From IMG/VR virus record IMGVR_UViG_3300013137_002967, positions 1 to 64,000 of that record: a stretch of DNA of 64,000 nt, one strand, 5' to 3'. Below, piece by piece: positions 43,341-51,618 of the stretch (positions within the stretch are counted from its first letter, which is position 1; every line of letters begins with the position of its first letter). The DNA comes from a virus. The notes under the pieces are model-generated. The model worked only from the letters and a program-made list of their open reading frames with translations, made no database searches and had not been told where the DNA came from. The translations under genes were made by a program, and so were the position numbers.

Positions 43341-44141
43341 TTATTCTTTATATTTCCAAATTTTATCTGGATAATCTCTACATTTTTTTGTTTTACCGAT
43401 AAGTATATTATTCATAGTATAGTATTTAATTTTGAGGACTGATGAAGCCTCTTTAGCATTATTATATTCTTTAACTAATATACCATTTTCATATTCTTCA
43501 ATTGGTTTATTTATTATAATTATTTCATTTTTTATAGAATTAATTTTCATTCTATAATTTTCATTATAATAATAAAATCTAAAATTTCGTATGTGTGTTA
43601 GTTTATTTTTAAGACATGCTGTAATATTGCTTCTATTTATTTTTAATTTTTTAGATGCTTCTTTTATACCTTTTATTACTTCTAAGAAATTGCCATCTAT
43701 ATCATAAACTATTATCTTTTTTTTAGTTTTTTCAATTGCAATTTCACTATTTACTCGTTTTTGACCTTTTTTAAAATTTCCGCTATTAGGAATTTTACTA
43801 CATTCACTTATTTTTCTCTTGGTTTCTCCACTATGTTTAAATCCTATTGGTAAACCATCTCCACCATTTGTTGAATTTGTTAAATTACATTTTTCTTTAA
43901 AATACGATATCCAATAAATTTCTCTTTCAGTTAATGTTTCTTCGTCACAAATTTCTATTGATTTAATTAAAGGTTTTAACCCAACTTTTTTAAGTGATGT
44001 AATCCAACATGTTTTATGTGTTAAATGTTTATCTCTGTAATGTGTTGATAATCTTTTAGATAATGGCATTATCGTTTTTCCAATGTATCGTATTTCATTA
44101 GTGATAGGATCAACTAATGAATAAATTTGAGCAATTCTCAT
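43341..44141 (-). CDS. free-standing GIY-YIG homing endonuclease with NUMOD repeats
   Basis: 266 residues. GIY-YIG core IYSLVDPITNEIRYIGKT (6-23), a catalytic-type Arg and Glu further on, a NUMOD3-like GFKHSGETKRKISE, and two IENR1/NUMOD1-type modules (VYDIDGNFLEVIKGIKEAS and a second around EYENGILVKEYNNAKEAS). ATTTAATATATAGA promoter at 44157-44170. Different architecture from the other two GIY-YIG enzymes here, so independently acquired. Confidence 0.88.
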   Translation of the reverse strand: MRIAQIYSLVDPITNEIRYIGKTIMPLSKRLSTHYRDKHLTHKTCWITSLKKVGLKPLIKSIEICDEETLTEREIYWISYFKEKCNLTNSTNGGDGLPIGFKHSGETKRKISECSKIPNSGNFKKGQKRVNSEIAIEKTKKKIIVYDIDGNFLEVIKGIKEASKKLKINRSNITACLKNKLTHIRNFRFYYYNENYRMKINSIKNEIIIINKPIEEYENGILVKEYNNAKEASSVLKIKYYTMNNILIGKTKKCRDYPDKIWKYKE

Positions 44142-44201
44142 ATATAGATTTTTATTCTATATATTAAATTTTAATTTACCGAAAAAGATATAATTCTCGT
44201 A

Positions 44202-44444
44202 CTATTTCTTTTGAGTTGATTTAAATATTTTATAGGCATCGATGTAGTGATATCCGAATTTAGAGTTTTCGTAATCTTCTTGCTTTATTATCTTTTTAAC
44301 TTCAGTTAAAGCATCATCGTATTTATAATACAGATTATTATCTATATTTTTCCACGAATAAAATCCAAAGAATGTTGATTTAAGATACTCTATTGTGTAC
44401 TCTTTCTTCCCGCCTTTCTTCTCTAAAATTCTATAGTGTTTCAT
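44202..44444 (-). CDS. small protein of unknown function (80 aa)
   Basis: Basic, aromatic protein (YTIEYLKSTFFGFYSWKNID) with no recognised family. Behind a TATATA element at 44449-44457. Confidence 0.55.
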   Translation of the reverse strand: MKHYRILEKKGGKKEYTIEYLKSTFFGFYSWKNIDNNLYYKYDDALTEVKKIIKQEDYENSKFGYHYIDAYKIFKSTQKK

Positions 44445-44476
44445 ATTTATATATTATAGAGAAATTAGAATTATGT

Positions 44477-44734
44477 TTAAAATTTTTCAATTATTCTATT
44501 ATCTTTTTTAAATCTTACCGTATCACCAATCTTAAGTGATTTAGTTATTGCTTTTGTGGTTGTTGAGTTAGAAAGAGTAAAAATTTGATTATTACCATCT
44601 CTAAGTATTACTGAATTTGTGCTACTATCAATTGCTACAACTATTATAGGCGGTTTTCTATTGTTTATTCTATAATTAGAATTATAATTACAACTAAACA
44701 TAAAAAGTAATATAATTATTAAAAATTTCTTCAC
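44477..44734 (-). CDS. predicted lipoprotein (85 aa)
   Basis: Signal sequence with lipobox (LLFMFSC, Cys15), then a small beta domain (IIVVAIDSSTNSVILRDGNNQIFTL ... GDTVRFKK). Would be lipid-anchored in the host envelope after expression; small phage lipoproteins often block superinfection. That role is inference. Confidence 0.7.
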   Translation of the reverse strand: MKKFLIIILLFMFSCNYNSNYRINNRKPPIIVVAIDSSTNSVILRDGNNQIFTLSNSTTTKAITKSLKIGDTVRFKKDNRIIEKF

Positions 44735-44821
44735 AATAGTTTTTTTATTTATATATTATTTTTTGATTTTGATAAATTTTTAGAAAACTTAGAAATAAAA
44801 TATTTATATATAACTTCAATT

Positions 44822-44896
44822 ATGAAAAGTAGAAGACAACATATAAATTTTGGTACATATTCTTCAGCGATTAAAAATCGGCAGAGGTGTAAGTGA
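44822..44896 (+). CDS. 24-codon ORF on a short transcript
   Basis: Reads MKSRRQHINFGTYSSAIKNR and four more residues, basic. It has a TATATATAA element 10-15 bases upstream and a terminator at 44915-44942, so it defines a ~120-base transcript that may equally be a non-coding RNA. Confidence 0.35.
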   Translation: MKSRRQHINFGTYSSAIKNRQRCK

Positions 44897-44914
44897 TATT
44901 TTTTATAATTCATG

Positions 44915-44942
44915 AGCCACCTACCTAGTATGTGGCTTTTTT
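44915..44942 (+). terminator. rho-independent terminator
   Basis: AGCCAC/GTGGCT stem followed by a T run, upstream of the RNase H-fold gene. Confidence 0.7.
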
Positions 44943-44969
44943 ATTTTAATCTAAAAACAATTAATAAAT

Positions 44970-45524
44970 ATGGACAAAATGGAAAATTTAGAATGGAGAA
45001 AATTCAATGGTGAAATAATTCCAAACATTAATGAGTATGTTTTGAATTATGTTAAAAATATTGATAAAAATGCTAAAGTTATGGTTGGATGTGACTCTAG
45101 TTACAATGGTAGTAAATATGCTATTACGGTAGTATTCTATAATGAAAGAATCAGAAGAGGTGCTCACGTTGTATATGCGTCATTCCATTTACCAAGAAAT
45201 AAGGATGTTTTTTCTAAATTGTGGAATGAGGCTGTTTTTGTTCATAAAGTTGCTGAATCTTTGGATGATACTTTGAGAAAGGCACATTATTTTTATAAAT
45301 TTGAAAGAAATTATTATGATAATTCGGTACCAGAAAAATTAGTTGAAATTCATGTTGACTTAAATGCAAATAAATCAACTAGAAACGGATCAAAATTTTC
45401 TAATAATAAATCTAATAAAATTTATAACGAAGTTATGGGATGGTTATGTGGTGAAAGATATAAAGTTATGGGGAAGCCTTATTCTTATTCTAGTAGCACA
45501 GTTGCGGATAGATTGAGTAAATAA
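44970..45524 (+). CDS. RNase H-fold protein, DUF458/YkuK-like
   Basis: 184 residues. KVMVGCDSSYNGSKYAI with an early catalytic-type Asp, a central Glu-containing helix, and VEIHVDLNANKSTRNGSKFSNN near the end match the predicted RNase H-like YkuK/DUF458 family. Possible nuclease acting on RNA:DNA hybrids or junctions. Two Met codons near the start; the first is used. Confidence 0.75.
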   Translation: MDKMENLEWRKFNGEIIPNINEYVLNYVKNIDKNAKVMVGCDSSYNGSKYAITVVFYNERIRRGAHVVYASFHLPRNKDVFSKLWNEAVFVHKVAESLDDTLRKAHYFYKFERNYYDNSVPEKLVEIHVDLNANKSTRNGSKFSNNKSNKIYNEVMGWLCGERYKVMGKPYSYSSSTVADRLSK

Positions 45525-45670
45525 TATCGGATGGTATTCTCATTGTGAAAGTTTTATCTTTTTTCTTCATGTTGTATTTACTTTTTAAGTATATGAACTA
45601 CAAAATATCATTTTTCGTAAGAAACCATTTAAAAACTTTTATATATAAGTTAGAGTTTTGGAAGAATAAT

Positions 45671-45919
45671 ATGACTGAAAATACTATTGATTTTAAGTAT
45701 ATACACGTAATTATAAAAAGTCTGATAGAAAGATTGTATAATTTTTTTATTGGGCTTTCATCTTTTAAAAATATACTAAACATATTGTATAATGAACTAT
45801 ATAATCCCGAGGAGCCTGAACTACCGGATGTACCATCTTTACCCGAGAATATTATAGTCATTAACAATTTTGTTTTGTTAGATGGTGATCATAAAATTTA
45901 TGCGGGAGATTCGGGTTGA
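45671..45919 (+). CDS. protein of unknown function (82 aa)
   Basis: Start at ATG 45671 because a TATATATAA element lies 25 bases upstream; the frame is open back to 45545. Helical N-terminal part, a Pro/Glu-rich middle (PEEPELPDVPSLPE) and an end FVLLDGDHKIYAGDSG. The stop runs into a structured RNA region. Confidence 0.45.
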   Translation: MTENTIDFKYIHVIIKSLIERLYNFFIGLSSFKNILNILYNELYNPEEPELPDVPSLPENIIVINNFVLLDGDHKIYAGDSG

Positions 45920-45987
45920 AGTCCCGACCTAAGATAACAAGGTTATCTTTTAATGGTGTGTGGAAGCTATCTTCCTCCACTATCGGA
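45911..45987 (+). ncRNA. structured 3' RNA, three hairpins
   Basis: Hairpins TCGGG/CCCGA (45911-45927, 7-base loop), AAGATAAC/GTTATCTT (45931-45949) and a GGAAG/CTTCC hairpin (45961-45976), followed by a terminator. The first overlaps the end of the preceding gene. It resembles no RNA family I can name. Confidence 0.4.
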
Positions 45988-45988
45988 A

Positions 45989-46015
45989 AAGCCACAATTT
46001 ATTGTGGCTTTTTTA
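45989..46015 (+). terminator. rho-independent terminator
   Basis: AAGCCACAA/TTGTGGCTT stem with a T run, convergent with the gp62-like gene. Confidence 0.85.
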
Positions 46016-46420
46016 TTCTTTTTTGAATTTTTTAATTCTCTTAATATCCTCTTTCATTTTATCATTAAAATAATGACGTAAAAAAGTTATATCATTATCT
46101 GTAAAAGAATAATAATCCTTTATTAATCTAATATCATCATTACTGATATCAGATTTTTCTTTTGTTTTTTGCTTAGATTGCCACCACCATTGAGGAACGC
46201 CATTAATTGTTTTATAAAATAATTGATACCACACATCTATAGCAGATGCCTTATTAATATTCTTATTATTAAAAAATTGTGCTTGTTTTAGATACTTGAA
46301 AGCAAATTTCCTATTAAGTACGAAGAAATTGTTTTCTTTTTCCTCATCTGATACAAATTTATATTTACTCTTATCTTTAAATATAATATTTGCTAATGTT
46401 ATAAAATCTACTCTTGCCAT
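46013..46420 (-). CDS. T4 gp62-like clamp-loader small subunit (tentative)
   Basis: 135 residues. The pattern FFVLNRKFAFKYLKQAQFFN followed by IDVWYQLFYKTI and a W-rich W-W-Q-S-K segment recalls clamp-loader small subunits of T4-like and cyanobacterial phages (a V-NR-L-S ... W/KW-K layout). That protein works with gp44 to load the sliding clamp. Basic C-terminal tail. Overlaps the hybrid kinase gene by 13 bases. The call rests on motif memory and should be treated as tentative. Confidence 0.5.
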   Translation of the reverse strand: MARVDFITLANIIFKDKSKYKFVSDEEKENNFFVLNRKFAFKYLKQAQFFNNKNINKASAIDVWYQLFYKTINGVPQWWWQSKQKTKEKSDISNDDIRLIKDYYSFTDNDITFLRHYFNDKMKEDIKRIKKFKKE

Positions 46421-47895
46421 ATTTCATTTAATATATGTAGTAATTTTTCTTTATTTATAGGTCTTTTAAGATAATAATCTAAATATTTAGACTGATTTTT
46501 AGACATTGTTCTAGAAATAATTATACAATTATTAATTTTTTTTAGATGTTTAATCAGGTTATTAAAATCCTTATCAATAAGATTCAAATCTAAAAATATT
46601 AGATCAATTTTATCTTTTTGTTCTTTATAAATTCTGATTGCATCTTCAGAATTATAAGTTGAAACAATATTAATTTGTAAAGATTTTAGAAACATACCTA
46701 ATAGTGAGTAATTAACAGGAAGTTCATCAACAATTAAAACCGTTTTATTAATAAAGCTTATTCTATTTCTATCCTTTGAGTTTTCAGATTCTTGTTTTTC
46801 TTCTAATGATAATTTAATAAAAAAAGTTGTTCCTTTACCAACAGTGGATTCCAGATAGATTTCTCCACCTAAAAGATCAACAATTCTTTTAGATATTGAT
46901 AATCCTAAACCGACACCTTTATATTTTTTTGTACTGGAACTATCATATTGCCAAAATCTATCAAATACATACTTAAATTTATTTTCCTCTATACCTATAC
47001 CGGTATCTTCAATTTTAAATATTATAGATTGCTCAGATGTACTAAATGAGATTTTAATGTAACCTCTATCTGTAAATTTAATAGAGTTACTTATAATATT
47101 ATAAAGAATTTGCTTCAATCTTAGATAATCTGATATAATCTTTTTATCATCATTTTTAATAAATTCCAATTTAACAAAATCTAGATTTTTCTTATAGTTT
47201 ACATCTTCAAATATATCATACAATTCATCAAATAGATCATGTATCGAAAAATTTTCATATAATATATCAAATTCATTACTTTCTAATCTCGAATAATCCA
47301 ATATATTATTTAATAATTCTTCTAAGTGTTTAGCGTTAGAATTAATAGATTTTAAAAATCTTTCAAGATGATCCATATTTTGTCCACTTAATAGTATGTC
47401 TGAGAAACCTATAATTGCATTCATAGGTGTTTTTAGTTCGTGTGAAACATTGGATAAGAATGTGGATTTTATGGAATTACTTTCATTCAATTGTTGTTTT
47501 AATTGTTCTATTTCGTTTTCAATTTTTTTATTTTTTGTTATATCGTAAAAATTCAATATTAAATATTTAATATTAGATTGTTCATCTAATACAGGAGTAA
47601 TCATCATTTTAAAAAATCTATTATAGTTTTTGATTTCACCTATAACTTCCTTACCTGTGAACATAGATTCTAACATCAATTTTCTAACTTCCTCGTAATC
47701 TTCTTTATTTAGTAATTCAGATAATTTTTTATTTCTAAAATCTTCTTTTAGATATTTATCATGTTCAGAATTATAATATAATATTGTACCATCTATCTGT
47801 ACAACAACAGTATTAATTTTCACATCAGCATCCTTAAGAAATTTGTTACTAACATTTAACAACAAATCTGTACCGTTAATATTAATTATTTCCAT
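46408..47895 (-). CDS. soluble hybrid histidine kinase (PAS-HisKA-HATPase-REC)
   Basis: 495 residues, no membrane segment. One PAS domain (about 20-120), coiled linker, HisKA with His152 in VSHELKTPMNA, HATPase with DTGIGIE and GVGLGLS motifs, and a diverged receiver with Asp in IFLDLNL and Lys in YLKRPI but VDELPVN in place of the usual acidic pair. Lies between thymidine kinase and the gp62-like gene with overlaps of 14 and 13 bases, so it is expressed with replication genes. Distinct from the 614-residue kinase. Confidence 0.88.
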   Translation of the reverse strand: MEIININGTDLLLNVSNKFLKDADVKINTVVVQIDGTILYYNSEHDKYLKEDFRNKKLSELLNKEDYEEVRKLMLESMFTGKEVIGEIKNYNRFFKMMITPVLDEQSNIKYLILNFYDITKNKKIENEIEQLKQQLNESNSIKSTFLSNVSHELKTPMNAIIGFSDILLSGQNMDHLERFLKSINSNAKHLEELLNNILDYSRLESNEFDILYENFSIHDLFDELYDIFEDVNYKKNLDFVKLEFIKNDDKKIISDYLRLKQILYNIISNSIKFTDRGYIKISFSTSEQSIIFKIEDTGIGIEENKFKYVFDRFWQYDSSSTKKYKGVGLGLSISKRIVDLLGGEIYLESTVGKGTTFFIKLSLEEKQESENSKDRNRISFINKTVLIVDELPVNYSLLGMFLKSLQINIVSTYNSEDAIRIYKEQKDKIDLIFLDLNLIDKDFNNLIKHLKKINNCIIISRTMSKNQSKYLDYYLKRPINKEKLLHILNEIWQE

Positions 47896-48475
47896 TCTTA
47901 TTAATTTTTCCTTCTTTCCAGTGTTTTCTACATAACGATATGTAAGACTCGTTACCTCCGATTAGTATTTGTTCGCCACTACGAATTATAGTTCCATCAA
48001 CTATTCTAGCGTTTACCGTTGCTTTTTTTCCACACCAACAAATAGATTTAATTTCCTCTATATTATCAGCCATACTTAATAAGTATGATGAGCCTTCAAA
48101 TGGTTCATTTTTGTAGTCTGCTTTTAAGCCATAACACATCACAGGTGTATTATATACATCAACAATATCTGATAGCTGTTCAACATGATGTTTTCTTAAA
48201 AATTGTGATTCATCCACCAGTACACAATTGATATTCTTTTGTTGTTTTTCTATCAAAAAAATATTAATAATATTTGTATTATCAAATATTGGTATCGCAT
48301 CCATTTCTACACCTACTCTAGATTTTATTTTATTTTTTATACCTTCCCTATTATCCAACGCAGAAGTAAAAAGTAATATTTGTTGACCTCTTTCTAAATA
48401 ATTATACGCGACCCTTATTATTTCAAGTGTTTTACCACCTCCCATAGTACCATACTTAAAATATAATTTTGCCAT
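47882..48475 (-). CDS. tdk: thymidine kinase
   Basis: 197 residues, type II thymidine kinase. Walker A GTMGGGKT (9-16), Walker B VDESQF, and the zinc-binding CWCG ... LCRKHW. Phosphorylates thymidine to dTMP for DNA synthesis. First gene of an overlapping leftward operon with the hybrid kinase and gp62-like genes. Confidence 0.95.
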   Translation of the reverse strand: MAKLYFKYGTMGGGKTLEIIRVAYNYLERGQQILLFTSALDNREGIKNKIKSRVGVEMDAIPIFDNTNIINIFLIEKQQKNINCVLVDESQFLRKHHVEQLSDIVDVYNTPVMCYGLKADYKNEPFEGSSYLLSMADNIEEIKSICWCGKKATVNARIVDGTIIRSGEQILIGGNESYISLCRKHWKEGKINKNGNN

Positions 48476-48727
48476 TTTATTTATATTATGATATTATATA
48501 AAAGTTTTATTAACAATTTTTTTTCAAAAAATATAAAATATTTTATTAATAACTATATTTCAATTATTTATAAAATGTTTATACTTAATAAGTTAACTAT
48601 TTTTATAATTCTTAAAGAGAAAAAAATAATATATACTTATGGTGAAAAATAATATTAGTTATATAATTTCTTTTTTTAATAAAATGGCTATATGCCAAAA
48701 TTTCACAAAAAATAAAACCTTAATTTT

Positions 48728-48943
48728 ATGGAAAAGATCAGAAAAGCAGACAAGAAGTTGTCTTGGAAATTGGTTTGGGATGCTGATACAAAAGATGTAT
48801 TATTTCTTAAACGAATTGAAGGTGAATTCGAAACAGTTAATGAACTTTTCGAAACAAAAAATCAAAATGATTTATATGATAAAATAAATGAATTGGGTCT
48901 AAAGTATGATCCATCCATTCAAGAAGAAGAAGAGTGGATATAA
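48728..48943 (+). CDS. small acidic protein of unknown function (71 aa)
   Basis: MEKIRKADKKLSWKLVWDADTK start, acidic end. Compact alpha/beta appearance; no family recognised. The preceding 250 bases (48476-48727) are very AT-rich, with a TATATACT element near 48631 and no convincing gene. Confidence 0.6.
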   Translation: MEKIRKADKKLSWKLVWDADTKDVLFLKRIEGEFETVNELFETKNQNDLYDKINELGLKYDPSIQEEEEWI

Positions 48944-48948
48944 AAACA

Positions 48949-48977
48949 AAAAAGCCTGATTTTCATCAGGCTTTTTT
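48949..48977. terminator. bidirectional terminator
   Basis: AAAAAGCCTGAT/ATCAGGCTTTTT stem with 4-base loop, between convergent genes. Confidence 0.85.
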
Positions 48978-49262
48978 CATGACATCCGGGCTCATGTTTA
49001 AGTGTTCTTTATTTTTAATTGCTTTTTTTAATAGAAATTTTATAAGATCATTAAATTTAACTTTCTTTTCTTTACATAATTCAGCACTTTCCTTGAGTGT
49101 ATCTTTATCTACATCCAGTAAAATTAAATTTTCACCATTGGAATAAGAATCTATAAATGTTCTAATAACCTCACTCATAGTCTTACCTTTATTCTCACAT
49201 ACTTGTTGAAATTTAGAATATTCCTCATCCTTTATTCTTAATTTCAAGACCGAATCTTTCAT
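48966..49262 (-). CDS. ribbon-helix-helix-like DNA-binding protein (98 aa)
   Basis: KLRIKDEEYSKFQQVCENKGKTMSEVIRTFID fits a ribbon-helix-helix repressor. A second, related segment follows (about 50-90: LDVDKDTLKESAELCKEKKV, then FNDLIKFLLKKAI), so the protein may hold two such units in one chain. Probable transcription regulator. Confidence 0.7.
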   Translation of the reverse strand: MKDSVLKLRIKDEEYSKFQQVCENKGKTMSEVIRTFIDSYSNGENLILLDVDKDTLKESAELCKEKKVKFNDLIKFLLKKAIKNKEHLNMSPDVMKKA

Positions 49263-49337
49263 ATATAAGTTTTCTTTGATATATAATTATTTCTAAAATA
49301 TATTAGAAAATGCAAAAAAAGTTTAATATATACCAAT

Positions 49338-49784
49338 ATGAAAATTATTAAATCATTCGAATCCTGGAATAATAATATTATTGACAATTCGTTGTTCAAA
49401 AGCGGAAAAGCTAAATATAATCCTCATGTAGTTAATAATACAATACAATATAAGACTGACAATAATCCACCTTATTATTTTGCAGAAATTACCAGAAAAG
49501 GTGATAAATTCATTTGTAAAATTTACAAGAAAAAGAAAAATGGTGATGAAATTAGATTGAGAAATAAACTCAAAAAAGAATTGAAATTAGCACATAATTA
49601 TGTAAGAGAGTTTATTAATCAAAGACTCAAAAAAGATAAATTAAAAAAATCAAATAAAAAATCTGAGGAAACTGAAAGAATAATCAGGGAAGAACCAAGA
49701 GTTCAAAGAGAACCACAATTTATTTCTCAGAAACCTATTGCACCTCCTCTTCCATCGAGAAGAATAATTATAAGAAGATTTTAG
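49338..49784 (+). CDS. tagged basic protein (148 aa)
   Basis: N-terminus MKIIKSFESWNN resembles the tag, though Ser, not Leu/Ile, precedes x-E by two. The body is Lys/Arg-rich with a KKLKKSNKKSEE segment and a Pro-rich end (PIAPPLPSRRIIIRRF). Strong basic charge fits DNA binding inside a capsid. Promoter TTTAATATATACC at 49322-49334. Confidence 0.6.
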   Translation: MKIIKSFESWNNNIIDNSLFKSGKAKYNPHVVNNTIQYKTDNNPPYYFAEITRKGDKFICKIYKKKKNGDEIRLRNKLKKELKLAHNYVREFINQRLKKDKLKKSNKKSEETERIIREEPRVQREPQFISQKPIAPPLPSRRIIIRRF

Positions 49785-50032
49785 TTATATCTGATATATT
49801 CTTTATCCAAAACCTCAACTACTTCTGGAAATGTTGCGATTAACTGACTTAAATATATTTCAGTACTAACACCGCCTGAGTATGCTAAAACTCTGTATTT
49901 GTTTTTGGATCTTTCTACTTGTAGTATTAATCTTCCATCACCACTTCGGCTCTTAACATTACCTGAAAATACAGTTTCCCATCTATTCTTTGCGGTAATC
50001 TTTTTAATTGTTTTTAAAACTTTATCAATCAT
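49781..50032 (-). CDS. small protein of unknown function (83 aa)
   Basis: Basic start, then a beta-rich segment (GRLILQVERSKNKYRVLAYSG). No family recognised. Convergent with the tagged basic protein gene, 4-base overlap. Confidence 0.55.
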   Translation of the reverse strand: MIDKVLKTIKKITAKNRWETVFSGNVKSRSGDGRLILQVERSKNKYRVLAYSGGVSTEIYLSQLIATFPEVVEVLDKEYIRYN

Positions 50033-50074
50033 AATGCTATTTTTTAATTTTATTCTATTACTATTACAGTGTAA

Positions 50075-50992
50075 TTAAAACACTAAACTTGCTTTAGTTT
50101 CCCACTTACTATAAACCTTACAGTTTTCTCTCAAAATCAAATATTTATAAGTGTCCTTTTCAATATTTTCAGACATACAGTCATCGTCCACTACAACTGA
50201 CATTTCTTTAATATCATAAATACTAGGACCAAAAGGAAGAATACCCAAAAATTTTCCAATATTTTTTACATACTCTATAAGTTTATTGTAAAAGCTTTTT
50301 GATGCATTTTCTTCAATCCATTCATCAATTTCACTATTAGATTCTGATTTGTAGAGTTTTCTGAAAGTAACCTGATCAGCACCTAACTCTGAGCACTTAT
50401 TAATTACTTCTTCAACTGTATATTTATCATAATCATTAACAAGATTCAAAGAAAGCCGTAAATTAAAATCATATTTTTTAACTAATCTAATAATATCGAA
50501 CAAATTGAACTTTAGAGTTTCATGACAACCAATTAATTCCAAATTTCTTTCATTATCAAAAATATTAGAAATAGACAAAGAAATTGTAGTTACACCAATT
50601 TGTCTCAAATGTGCAATATTTTCTTCATCAAGCAAAACACCAGTTGTCTGAATTTCAATGCTTTTGAAAGGTGTTAGAAGTGTAGAATTAACTTCAGCAA
50701 AAAAATCAAGAAAATCAGGATTCTGAATTGGTTCACCGGTTCCTGTTAAAATAATAACGTTACAACCGTTGTCACGTGCATACTGCAATCGGTTAAAATA
50801 ATTTCTAAATTCAATACTCTCATAAATCTTACGATATGATGTGATTGGTAGTTTTTTCTCTTTCCATTCTTTGACCACTGAATTAATATTATCACAATAA
50901 GGATTTGTATGTGTTCTACTCACACAGAATTTACACTTATTCACACATTTATTTTTGGTCGGAACTACGATTGATAAACTCTGAATTTTCAT
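50075..50992 (-). CDS. radical SAM protein (305 aa)
   Basis: 4Fe-4S motif CVNKCKFC near residues 16-23, then LTGTGEP for SAM binding, and a TIM-barrel-like succession of strands (IEIQTTGVLL, ISLSISN, LRLSLNLV). C-terminal Cys residues are few. No neighbouring substrate gene is apparent, and the sequence differs from the radical SAM enzyme at 26971-27858. Behind a TAnnTTTG promoter (51019-51026). Confidence 0.85.
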   Translation of the reverse strand: MKIQSLSIVVPTKNKCVNKCKFCVSRTHTNPYCDNINSVVKEWKEKKLPITSYRKIYESIEFRNYFNRLQYARDNGCNVIILTGTGEPIQNPDFLDFFAEVNSTLLTPFKSIEIQTTGVLLDEENIAHLRQIGVTTISLSISNIFDNERNLELIGCHETLKFNLFDIIRLVKKYDFNLRLSLNLVNDYDKYTVEEVINKCSELGADQVTFRKLYKSESNSEIDEWIEENASKSFYNKLIEYVKNIGKFLGILPFGPSIYDIKEMSVVVDDDCMSENIEKDTYKYLILRENCKVYSKWETKASLVF

Positions 50993-51018
50993 TGTTTTTC
51001 TTTTTTATTTTATCTTCA

Positions 51019-51026
51019 CAAAGATA
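51019..51026 (-). promoter_or_regulatory. TAnnTTTG -7 element of the radical SAM gene
   Basis: Leftward TATCTTTG, 27 bases before the start; divergent from the nusG-like gene. Confidence 0.5.
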
Positions 51027-51075
51027 CTAAAAACTTTTCATAAAAAAATAGATATAATAAATAAAAACATTATTT

Positions 51076-51570
51076 ATGAAATGGTATGTTATAAGGGTAG
51101 CAACTGGTAAAGAAAAGAAGACCAAAGAATTAATAGAAAGTACATTAGTTGATATGAATATAGTTTTTAATTTAGTAATACCAACAGAAAAGACTATACA
51201 AATTAGAAAAGGTAAAAAAGTCTATGTTGATAAAACTTATTTTCCAGGATATATTTTTATAGAATGTGAATCTACAAGTGAAATAGAAGGTCTTATCAAG
51301 CATGTAAATGGTGTATCATCTATATTAAAAAATCCATTGACACCAGTTGAAATAAATAGATTTTTAATCAAGAGTGATGTGGTAGAAAATAAAGAACCTA
51401 TACTTTATTTAAATCAAAAAGTTAGAATCATAGACGGACCCTTTAATTCATTCATAGGTACGATTACTAAAATAGATAACAATTCACAAAAAATTAAAGT
51501 AAGTATTCAGCTTTTTGAACGAGAAATTTTATTAGATTTAACTTTTTCTCAAATAACAGGAATTGCATAA
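51076..51570 (+). CDS. NusG-like transcription elongation/antitermination factor
   Basis: 164 residues. NGN domain (MKWYVIRVATGKEKK at the start, TYFPGYIFIEC, VNGVSSILKNP) followed by a KOW domain (VRIIDGPFNSFIGTITKID). NusG paralogues bind RNA polymerase and the ribosome to promote elongation; a phage copy could redirect host polymerase to phage operons. The hairpin-rich leaders in this window are possible targets, as inference. Confidence 0.93.
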   Translation: MKWYVIRVATGKEKKTKELIESTLVDMNIVFNLVIPTEKTIQIRKGKKVYVDKTYFPGYIFIECESTSEIEGLIKHVNGVSSILKNPLTPVEINRFLIKSDVVENKEPILYLNQKVRIIDGPFNSFIGTITKIDNNSQKIKVSIQLFEREILLDLTFSQITGIA

Positions 51571-51590
51571 TTCTTGTTTTTATTGAATAA

Positions 51591-51618
51591 AAAAAAGAGC
51601 CTTTCGGCTCTTTTTTTT
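51591..51618. terminator. bidirectional terminator
   Basis: GAGCC/GGCTC stem with A and T runs on both sides between the nusG-like and S1-like genes. Confidence 0.85.

Noticed and set aside
45545-46015. Group I intron around the 45671-45919 ORF
   Set aside because: No recognisable P/Q/R/S core or endonuclease motif, and no split gene around it.
48639-48887. An 82-codon frame overlapping the 48728-48943 gene
   Set aside because: It is out of frame with the better-composed 71-residue gene, and its N-terminal part covers a very AT-rich promoter-like stretch.
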